NCBI RefSeq assembly: GCF_016718685.1
Contig: NZ_JADKCX010000030.1
Coordinates: 15,066-79,065 of the forward strand
Reading direction: 5' to 3'
Origin: Haliscomenobacter sp.
GTDB taxonomy: Bacteria; Bacteroidota; Bacteroidia; Chitinophagales; Saprospiraceae
Length of the DNA stretch: 64,000 nucleotides
Part shown: in pieces, positions 48,392 to 55,971 of the stretch
Numbering within the stretch: the stretch's first letter is position 1
Layout: every line of letters begins with the position of its first letter
The notes under the pieces: model-generated
The model's input: the letters and a program-made list of their open reading frames with translations, nothing else
Told to the model about the DNA's origin: nothing
The model's database searches: none
Program-made: the position numbers and the translations under genes

Positions 48392-50851
48392 TTACTCCGT
48401 TTTCAAACTCTTCACCGGGTTCATCAACGCAGCCTTTATCGCCTGATAACTCACGGTCAACAACGCAATTGTAATCGCGATGAGACCCGCCAAAACGTAC
48501 ACCCACCATTTGATCTCAATGTGGTAAGCGAATTCCAGCAGCCATTTGTTCATCGCCCAATAGGTAATCGGGAAAGCGATCGCGATGGCGATGGCGACCA
48601 ATTTTAAAAAGTCGATGGAAAGTAAATTGGTCAGGCTCAGTACACTTGCTCCTAATACTTTGCGCACCCCAATTTCCCGAATTCTTTGTTCTGCCGCATA
48701 GGTAGCCAAGCCAAAAAGGCCCAAACAAGCAATCAACACCGTTGCCAATGCCATCCAAATCAACATGGTTTCGCGGCGGGCGTCTTCGGCATAAAAGAGG
48801 GCCAATTGCTGATCGAGAAAATGGTATTCAAACAATTCGGCAGCATCAATTTTTGCCAAAATTGCCTCCATCTCCTGGATGGTTTGGCTGGCATCGGCGG
48901 CTTCGATTCTTGCCGTAAAATAGTCGATGTTGTGGATGGGGTTTTGTTGATAGGCCATCACCAGAGGGGCGATTTTTTCCCGCAAGGTCTGAAAATGAAA
49001 ATCTTTGACAATCCCAATCACCCTCGCTTTAAACGTTCCCCCTCCACGCAGCGGATTAAAACTGAGGCCGTAGGAGGCCTCCGGAATCTCGATCAATTGA
49101 TCTGAAGGCTCGGTGATGTTCAGCAGTTTTGCGGCGGTTTCGTTGAGGATAACCGATGCAGAATCGCCGGTGCCGCTGAAGTTTTTGCCTTGCAACAAGT
49201 CCACCTCAAAAGTTTGGGTAAAATGTTCGTCTACCCCTAAAAAGAAAGCTTCTTTTTGCTCGTCCAACTGGCCCATTTGCCGGATTTTGACCGCAGGGAG
49301 GTTTTTCCATTCGCCGGGTACACGCGAAGTGGTCGATACGTTTTTTACTTTGGGTAACTTCCCGATCTCTGATACAATGGTGGGCGCAGCCCTGCGGATG
49401 GCTCCGCTATTGATGTCCACGACTACCAACAATTCTTGGTTGAAGCCCAGGTCTTTGTTGTGTACATACCGGACTTGCAAAAACACCACGATGGTGGCAA
49501 CAATCATAAACACCGAAACCGCAAACTGAAATACCACCAAACCCTTGCGCAAGGAAAAATCAGACTTTTTCTGAACTTTCAGGCTTTTCAACAAAAGGCT
49601 TGGGCTAAAGCGGGAAAGCATCAAGGCGGGATATGAGCCAGCCATTAAGCCAGTCAGCACAAATACAGCAAGCGCGGAAAGCCAGATGCGGTAATCGGTC
49701 GACCATCCAAGTGCAAGCGCTTTATTGGTAAAGGCATTAAAGGATGGCAGGATCAAATTGACCAGTAAAAGCGCCAAAACGAATGAAATGGACGTGAGCA
49801 CACTGGACTCCACCAACAATTGGGAAATCAATTGCCCCCTGTACGCACCTACCGCCTTTTTTACGCCAATTTCTTTACACCGCGTGGAAGCTTTGGCGGT
49901 GCTGAGGTTCATGTAGTTGATGCAGGCAATCAGCAAAACAAAAAGTGCGACCAGGGCAAATATTTTCAGGTACAACAATGAGCTGTTGCCTGTTGCGGCT
50001 GAAGTGCCAATGCTAGCACTATCGAGGATGTTTTCGGAATGGAGGTGTACGTCCCGGAGCGCTTGCAGGCTATAAGCAAGGCTTATTCCGGGGTCGGGTT
50101 TAAAATTGGCATACACCATTTGGCGCAATTTTTGGGCGACCGCCTGTGGTTTGGCGTCTTCTCTTAGTAGGGCATACACCAAAAAATCATGGGACCCCCA
50201 ATCGGCATTCAATTCTGCTAGAAATTCGGGGTCGGATAAATAAGTACTTTCCGAATACACCGAGCTAAAATTGAAGCTGGAATTGCGGGGATGGTTTTTG
50301 AGTACGGCGGTGATTTTAAAGGGTTGTTCCAAGCCACGCCATTTCAGCGTTTTTCCAGCTACCTGGGTGCTGCCAAAAAGCTGCAGGGCCAATTCTTCTA
50401 CAATGACAATGGAATAGGGCTCGATCAGGGCGGTTTTGGGGTTGCCATCCAACGCTTCAAAATCAAAAATTTCCATCAAGCCGTTGTTCGAAACGGTGAT
50501 TTCTTCGTTGATTTTCTTTTGATTGGCCAGGTTTTCCAGGTTGTCTCTGCCCCCTTGGGTGATCCGGGCGGTGTTTTCGATTTCCCCAATGCTTTTTTTC
50601 GATTCTTCCGCCAGTTTGTAGCTTGCTCCGGCAATATTCAGGGCTTCAGTGGGTGTTTTTCTATGTTTGATGACCCGGTAGATGCGGTCTGCATGGGGAT
50701 GATGGCGATCAAAAGTAAGTTCGTCAAGGACGTAAAGTCCCAGGATAAAAAAACAAGTGAGTCCAAAGGTAAGTCCAACTACATTCAGGGTAGTGGATAA
50801 TTTGTTTCGCAGCAGATTGCGCAGGGCGATTTTCAGGTAATTGTACAACAT
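48392..50851 (-). CDS. FtsX-type ABC transporter permease (MacB-like)
   Basis: Protein of 819 residues starting MLYNYLKIALRNLLRNKLST, a common start of Bacteroidota FtsX permeases. The MacB periplasmic core lies at about 40-260, the first FtsX membrane unit at about 285-430 (YMNLSTAKASTRCKEIGVKK), a second periplasmic domain at about 450-690, and the second FtsX unit at the end (LFGLATYAAEQRIREIGVRK). It probably works with an ABC ATPase in export or mechanotransmission, but no ATPase gene is adjacent here. A candidate sigma-54 promoter lies 31 bp upstream of the start. Confidence 0.93.
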   Translation of the reverse strand: MLYNYLKIALRNLLRNKLSTTLNVVGLTFGLTCFFILGLYVLDELTFDRHHPHADRIYRVIKHRKTPTEALNIAGASYKLAEESKKSIGEIENTARITQGGRDNLENLANQKKINEEITVSNNGLMEIFDFEALDGNPKTALIEPYSIVIVEELALQLFGSTQVAGKTLKWRGLEQPFKITAVLKNHPRNSSFNFSSVYSESTYLSDPEFLAELNADWGSHDFLVYALLREDAKPQAVAQKLRQMVYANFKPDPGISLAYSLQALRDVHLHSENILDSASIGTSAATGNSSLLYLKIFALVALFVLLIACINYMNLSTAKASTRCKEIGVKKAVGAYRGQLISQLLVESSVLTSISFVLALLLVNLILPSFNAFTNKALALGWSTDYRIWLSALAVFVLTGLMAGSYPALMLSRFSPSLLLKSLKVQKKSDFSLRKGLVVFQFAVSVFMIVATIVVFLQVRYVHNKDLGFNQELLVVVDINSGAIRRAAPTIVSEIGKLPKVKNVSTTSRVPGEWKNLPAVKIRQMGQLDEQKEAFFLGVDEHFTQTFEVDLLQGKNFSGTGDSASVILNETAAKLLNITEPSDQLIEIPEASYGLSFNPLRGGGTFKARVIGIVKDFHFQTLREKIAPLVMAYQQNPIHNIDYFTARIEAADASQTIQEMEAILAKIDAAELFEYHFLDQQLALFYAEDARRETMLIWMALATVLIACLGLFGLATYAAEQRIREIGVRKVLGASVLSLTNLLSIDFLKLVAIAIAIAFPITYWAMNKWLLEFAYHIEIKWWVYVLAGLIAITIALLTVSYQAIKAALMNPVKSLKTE

Positions 50852-50881
50852 TGTGCGTTTCTTGAGCGTGTGTTACTTTAA

Positions 50882-50989
50882 GGACAAATGTTGTGCCAAA
50901 ATCCATAAAAATCTGATACTTATATTCTTGTACAAAAACAGATCAACTGCAATTGTTCAATAACGAGCAAGAGTGACCAAAACCGGACA
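50882..50989 (-). promoter_or_regulatory. Candidate sigma-54 promoter and upstream activator site for the 48392-50851 permease
   Basis: On the minus strand TTGGCACAACATTTGTC (50899-50883) matches the sigma-54 consensus TTGGCACG-N4-TTGC except at two places; the -24 GG and the -12 G are spaced correctly. About 85 bp upstream, TGTCC-N6-GGTCA (50989-50974) resembles the TGTCC-N6-GGACA repeats upstream of the permease operon at 60201. A response-regulator-driven promoter is inferred. Confidence 0.5.
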
Positions 50990-51008
50990 GACTTGATTTT
51001 GCCACACA

Positions 51009-52313
51009 CTACCAACGAACCGCCTGAAACTTCCACCCCGGCTGTACCTTCTGCATTTCAATTTCATCATTGCGTTTGGTCAATCCGCAGGCCTTATAAT
51101 TTTCGTGCAATTTGGCCAAAGCCACCCGATCCAGTTCTACGCCCAAACCCGGTTCGGTTGGCACCAAAACGGCACCTTCTTCAAATTTGAGCCTACCGCC
51201 GATGATGATCTCATCCGATTGCCAGGGATAATGGGTGTCCAGGGCATAGGGTATGTTGGGCAAAGCGGCACCCAGGTGTACCATCGCCGCCAGAGAAATT
51301 CCCAGATGGCTATTGGAATGCATGGACAGCCCTCGGCCAAAGGTTTCACAAATGCCCACTAAGGTCATGGAGGCCCGCAACCCGCCCCAAAAGTGGTGGT
51401 CGCTCAGAATGATGTCTTCCGCACCGAGTTCGATGCTGCGGGGAATTTCGTCAAAAGAAGTGGTGCACATGTTCGTGGCCAAGGGCGTTTTTAGGGCCTT
51501 CCTTACCTTGGCCATGTTCTCTTGTCCGCGCACGGGGTCTTCCAGGTATTCCAGCACGGGCTCCATTTCCAGGCCGTATTGAATGGCCGTTTCTACGGTC
51601 CAAAGTGCGTTGGGATCGATGCGGATGGGATAATCGGGACCGAAAGCTTCGCGCAAAGCAAAAACGGCGTCCACTTCTTGCCGGGGTTCAAAAACGCCCC
51701 CTTTTAATTTGATCGATTGAAACCCAAATTCGCGGCACATCGCCTGCGCCTGGGCCACAATTTCTGCGGGATTCAGGGCGCTTTTTTGTCGGGCCGCATC
51801 CCAGCCAGTGGCGGCGGGATCCAGATCAAATTCCAGTTCTCCACCCGCCCCGGCGTATTTGTAAAACAGATAGGCCGAAAAAGGAACCCGATCGCGCATT
51901 TTGCCACCCAACAAATCGACGATGGGTTTTCCGGTAACTTTACCGATGATGTCCATACAGGCCACCTCTACGGCGCTGAAAATATGCACCAGTTTTCGTT
52001 GATCCCAGGGGGCTAGGCCACGGTCGGCCACGGAATCTTTGCCAAAGGCATCCACCAGAATTTGCCGGATTTGATTCAATTGAAAAACGTCTTTCCCGAT
52101 CAGCAGTTTTTTGGAATCTTCCAAAGCGGCATCGATGTCTTTGGTGCCGGGGATTTCACTGATGCCGGAGATGTTGTCTTCAGTGACTATTTCCAATACC
52201 GTGCGCAAGGCATAGGGTGCATGCAATCCTGCGGCATTCAAGAGCGGCGGATCGACGGTTGCGATGGGGGTAATGTGTATTTCTTTGATGCGGGGGCCTG
52301 ATGTATATCCCAT
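51009..52313 (-). CDS. gudD: Glucarate dehydratase (enolase superfamily)
   Basis: Protein of 434 residues. It removes water from D-glucarate (or L-idarate) to give 5-dehydro-4-deoxy-glucarate. Features: SIKLKGGVFEP (catalytic KxK), RIDPNALW and YLEDPVRGQE (metal ligands), ATNMCTTSFDEIPRSIELGA, IILSDHHFWGGLRASMTLVG, and SMHSNSHLGISLAAMVHLG with the catalytic His. These match GudD rather than mandelate racemase or galactarate dehydratase. It is the last gene of a minus-strand operon with aldolase, GntP permease and reductase, giving a coherent D-glucarate route. Confidence 0.93.
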   Translation of the reverse strand: MGYTSGPRIKEIHITPIATVDPPLLNAAGLHAPYALRTVLEIVTEDNISGISEIPGTKDIDAALEDSKKLLIGKDVFQLNQIRQILVDAFGKDSVADRGLAPWDQRKLVHIFSAVEVACMDIIGKVTGKPIVDLLGGKMRDRVPFSAYLFYKYAGAGGELEFDLDPAATGWDAARQKSALNPAEIVAQAQAMCREFGFQSIKLKGGVFEPRQEVDAVFALREAFGPDYPIRIDPNALWTVETAIQYGLEMEPVLEYLEDPVRGQENMAKVRKALKTPLATNMCTTSFDEIPRSIELGAEDIILSDHHFWGGLRASMTLVGICETFGRGLSMHSNSHLGISLAAMVHLGAALPNIPYALDTHYPWQSDEIIIGGRLKFEEGAVLVPTEPGLGVELDRVALAKLHENYKACGLTKRNDEIEMQKVQPGWKFQAVRW

Positions 52314-52365
52314 GGTTTTTGATTTAAGTGTTGAGAATGGGTTGAGGAGGTTGAGAAGTTGAGGA

Positions 52366-52436
52366 GGTTGAGGCTACCGCGAGCGACAAAAGAATAACAT
52401 TGTCGTTCTGGGCTGTCGCTCGCGGTAGCCTCAACC
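52366..52436. repeat. Intergenic inverted repeat with GAGGTTG units
   Basis: Perfect 23-bp arms at 52366-52388 and 52414-52436 (GGTTGAGGCTACCGCGAGCG plus ACA) with a 25-base loop. Outside them, TTGAGGAGG/TTGAGAAG units on the left and CCTCAACC/CTTCTCAAC units on the right extend the pairing loosely to about 52330 and 52460. It lies between gudD and the reductase gene. Confidence 0.75.
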
Positions 52437-52466
52437 TTCTCAACCTCCTCAACTTTCTCAACTTTT

Positions 52467-53327
52467 TTAGTCTTCCAGAAGCAAAAACAAGGAACTATGA
52501 TCGAGTTCCCCATTGCCCAGGTCGAGCGCTTTTTTCATTTGCGCAGCCACCTGAGCCGTGCCCTCCAGTGCCACTTCAAATTCCGCTCCGGTCGCCAGCG
52601 CGATGTCCAAATCCTTTTTGTGCAATTTGATTTTAAACCCCGGCTTGAAGTTTCGCTCGATGATGCGTTTGCCGTGCAGGTCTAAAATCCGGCTTTGGGC
52701 AAAACCGCCCAAGAGTACTTCGCGCATTTTTTCCAAATCTACCCCCGCCTTATCTGCCAGGGTAAAAGCTTCCGCGACCGCCTGGATGGTCATGCCCACA
52801 ATCATTTGATTGCAAGCTTTCGTGATTTGGCCAGCACCTGCTTCTCCGATGTGGACGATGTTTTTACCCATCGCTTGAAACACCGGGAGCGCTCTGGCGA
52901 ATGCCTCCGCACCGCCACCCACCATAATCGAAAGGGTGGCAGCTTCGGCTCCGACCTGTCCGCCCGAAACGGGAGCATCCAGGGCTTCAATGCCCCGCTC
53001 CTGCATTTGAGTGTAGATATTTTTGGCCACCAAAGGCGAGATGGTCGACATGTCGATGAACAATTGACCCACGCGCATGGCCGCAAGTAGCCCGTCCGGC
53101 CCGTTCAGTACCATTTCCACTTCGGGAGAATCTGGCAGCATGGTGATGATGATGTCTACCGCTGCAGCCAGTTCCTTTTTGGAGGCGCACAAGCTGGCCC
53201 CCGCAAGATTGACCTCATTTGCCGCATGGCTACTCGACAACACTTGCACCGGATAGCCCGCTTTGAGTAAATTTAAGACCATGGGTTTACCCATTATGCC
53301 GAGTCCGATGAAACCTATTTTTTCCAT
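52467..53327 (-). CDS. garR: 2-hydroxy-3-oxopropionate (tartronate semialdehyde) reductase
   Basis: Protein of 286 residues of the beta-hydroxyacid dehydrogenase family. NAD(P) motif FIGLGIMGKPMVLNLLKAGY at the start; FIDMSTISPLVAKN; substrate-binding DAPVSGGQVGAEAATLSIM near residue 118; catalytic Lys in GQITKACNQMIVG near 170. It reduces tartronate semialdehyde, released by the neighbouring aldolase, to D-glycerate. The operon context (GudD, aldolase, GntP) favours GarR over 3-hydroxyisobutyrate or succinic semialdehyde reductase. Starts 31 bp after the GntP gene stop. Confidence 0.93.
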   Translation of the reverse strand: MEKIGFIGLGIMGKPMVLNLLKAGYPVQVLSSSHAANEVNLAGASLCASKKELAAAVDIIITMLPDSPEVEMVLNGPDGLLAAMRVGQLFIDMSTISPLVAKNIYTQMQERGIEALDAPVSGGQVGAEAATLSIMVGGGAEAFARALPVFQAMGKNIVHIGEAGAGQITKACNQMIVGMTIQAVAEAFTLADKAGVDLEKMREVLLGGFAQSRILDLHGKRIIERNFKPGFKIKLHKKDLDIALATGAEFEVALEGTAQVAAQMKKALDLGNGELDHSSLFLLLED

Positions 53328-53358
53328 ACATAATGTTTATAGTTGAAATTTCGCAGAG

Positions 53359-54803
53359 TTAAATCAGTGGGAATAACTTTGCCCCAATCAATATGACGAC
53401 CAAACCGGTCAATCCCATGACAACCAGTAAGGGAGAAATTGTTTTTAAGGCCTCTTTTTCCGTCAGGTCGCTCAATTTACAAAAGATCCAAAACCCGGCA
53501 TCATTCATCCAGGGCACCAGTTTTGAACCACAACCAATGGCCAGGCCAATGTACACGGGATTAAACGCCAAATCGGCCTGATTGGCCATACCCGACAAAA
53601 TCCCCGATGCCGTGATCAGGGCAACCGTAGCTGATCCTTGAGCCGTACGCACAACGGCAGAGATGAAAATGCCATGGGGATGAGGGCCATTTGATACCCT
53701 GCAGTCATTTGGGCAATTTCAGCACTGATCCCCGTTTGTTGCAACGCACCCCCGAAGGCACCCCCCGAAGCCGTGATCATGATGATGCCCCCACCGCTCA
53801 TCAAGGCGGTTTGTACAAAGGGGGTCAAGCTTTCATGTTTTTGCTTTTTGTTTTTGGCCATGACCAATAGTGCGGCTACCCCTCCTAAAATTATGGCAAT
53901 ATTTTTATCCCCTAAAAACCGGATGACCCCATGCAACTGATTCATCCAAGACGATGGGGTCGATATTGGGTCAATCTTCATAAAATTGGACATGATGGTA
54001 TCCGTGATGATCAGCACCAAGGGAATCAGAACGGGCAGGAGGGAAACCAGTAATCCAGGCAGATGTTTGTCTTCTTTGGCCGAAATCGTTTTCAGGTCTT
54101 CCAGTTTGGCATCCAGTGAATCCCGCAATTCAATGGGCATTTTTTTATTCGCCCACACCGAAAACAAATACCCGGCGGAAATGGTAAAAAGCCCCACCAC
54201 AATGCCGCACATCATCATCAATCCAATGGGAATCCCCATTTCACCAATCAAAAAGAGGGGCCCTGGCGCAGGCGGAACCAGTGAATTGGCCATCGCTGCA
54301 CCCGACATGATGCACAAAATCAGCAGCAAATAATCTTTGCCAATCCGCAAGGTCATGGCCTTCGCCAGCGGAATCATCAGGAAAATAACGGTGTCAAAAA
54401 ACACGGGGATCCCCAAAAAGAAACTGCCAAACAAAAAGGCAAATGGCGCTTTTTTAATGCCGGTTAATTTCAACAGCGCACGAATGATGCGTTCGGCAGC
54501 ACCTGATTCCAACATACATTTGCCGATGATGGCCGCCATGGCAATCAAAATGCCAATTTTGGCACAGGTATTGCCAAATTCGGTGGCAATGCGCTCACCG
54601 ATGCTCTTTTTAGAATAGGCCAAGGCGGCAGCGGCATCCATACCTTTGGACAGCCCAAATTGCTCGATCTGGCTGCTTGGGGTTAAACAGGCCACCACAA
54701 ATGCGCCCAACAACAGTGCTAAAAAAGGGTGCAATTTGAATCCAATGATGCCACCAACAACCAGAATGATGCCAACGGCGAGAATAGCAATAGGGTCCAA
54801 CAT
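53359..54803 (-). CDS. GntP-family permease (gluconate/glucarate), frameshifted as read
   Basis: About 480 residues after repair, with some 12 membrane helices. Family segments: VGGIIGFKLHPFLALLLGAF, ATEFGNTCAKIGILIAMAAI, LVPPAPGPLFLIGEMG and MITASGGAFGGALQQTGIS; the restored RTAQGSATVALITASGIL is highly conserved in GntP. The frame breaks near 53672, where GGG in ATGGGC lost one G. GntP members import gluconate and other sugar acids with protons; in this operon D-glucarate is the likely substrate. It sits between the aldolase and reductase genes on the same strand. Confidence 0.9.
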
Positions 54804-54918
54804 AGCAGGTTTATTTTTGTTTTTAGCGGTGGATGGGGTGCAAGAATTTTAAAAATAAACACCATTTGCACAAAAAAATTTTAAACATGCTCTAATGGTG
54901 TTTAAGGGTAAATATTTA

Positions 54919-55690
54919 TTAAAGCGCTGCGCGAAATTGTGCGAGTTTTTCAGCCATGTTTTTGGCTCCATCGGCCACAAAGGTGCCATCGGCTCCACAG
55001 GCGATGAAGCGAATCCCCATTTGATGGTATTTGCCATAATCGTCGGGGTTGAAAAACAGGATTCCGGTGGCTTTCCCGGCTTTATTGGCCGCCGCAATGG
55101 TGCGCTGAAGGGCGTCGATAAACATGGGGTGGTCAAACTGACCAAATATACCCAATTCCATCGACAAGTCTGCTGGCCCGATAAACAATACATCTATGCC
55201 CGGCACATGGGCGATCTCCTCCAAATGCTGGAGGGATTCTCGGGTTTCAATTTGCGCGATGCCCAACACATTCTCCTGGGAACCTTCATAATACGTTTGA
55301 AAATTCCGGGCAAATTGGGTCGCCCGCACCATTTTGGCTACGCCGCGTTGGCCAATCGGGGGATAATGTAAGCCATTGACTACTTTTTGGGCTTCCTGGG
55401 GGGTGTTGATTTTGGGGCACATGATGCCTTCGGCGCCCATGTCTAAAATGCGTTGGATGCGTTGGGGTTCGGCACTTTCCACCCGTACCACGATTCCCGC
55501 AGCTGGTATGTTCCAGGCCTTGCATTTGGGCGAGGGCTTCTTTTTCGGTTCCGGCTCCGTGTTCCAGGTCGATCAAGACCCAATCGAAGCCCGACAGGCC
55601 CACAATTTCCGCGGTCAGGGGGCTGCCCAGATTGAGCCAACAACCGTGCAGGGTTTCACCGTTTTGAAGTCGTTTTTTTAGGTTTTTCAT
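54919..55690 (-). CDS. garL: HpcH/HpaI aldolase, probably 5-dehydro-4-deoxy-glucarate aldolase (frameshifted as read)
   Basis: About 257 residues. Starts MKNLKKRLQNGETLHGCWLN; GFDWVLIDLEHG (near 40) holds the catalytic-site His; RILDMGAEGIMCPKINTPQE follows; then IAQIETRESLQHLEEIAHVP with a metal-ligand Glu, and IDVLFIGPADLSMELGI. The family splits 2-keto-3-deoxy sugar acids into pyruvate and an aldehyde; with GudD and GarR next door the aldehyde is tartronate semialdehyde. The frame breaks near 55511: either two A are missing (LENIPAAGIVVRV) or one base is extra. First gene of the operon. Confidence 0.88.
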
Positions 55691-55707
55691 GCGTCAAAGA
55701 GGTTTAT

Positions 55708-55742
55708 CAAAGATAATGACCTGCTGAGCAGGCTAGCCTCAA
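55708..55742 (-). promoter_or_regulatory. Candidate promoter element and palindrome upstream of the glucarate operon
   Basis: On the minus strand TATCTTTG (55715-55708) matches the Bacteroidota -7 element TAnnTTTG exactly, 18 bp before the aldolase ATG. A TTG at 55742-55740 is 24 bp upstream, wider than usual. Between them lies CCTGCTGAGCAGG (55720-55732), a 13-bp palindrome suited to a repressor. Confidence 0.42.
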
Positions 55743-55763
55743 TTATACATAAAAAACGACAAT

Positions 55764-55869
55764 AATGGGAACGCGGATGACACGGATTGAGCGGATTAAC
55801 GCGGATTTATTGGTACGTATGATTAAATCCGCGTAAATCCGCTCAATCCGTGTCATCCGCGTTCCTATT
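55764..55869. repeat. Long intergenic hairpin with 46-bp arms (ATCCGCG/GCGGATTT units)
   Basis: Arms 55764-55809 and 55824-55869 match at 44 of 46 positions; the loop is 14 bases. Units GAACGCGGATGACACGG, ATTGAGCGGATT and ACGCGGATT recur with an 8-11-base period. It lies between the glucarate operon and the third cytochrome gene, both on the minus strand. Confidence 0.85.
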
Positions 55870-55971
55870 AAGTCTCATGCGACAGCGCCGAAGGCGCCGA
55901 GCAGGAATAGAAGATTATGGTGAATGTATTAAATCTGTGCGAAATCCGCGTGAAATCTGTGTGAACGTCCA

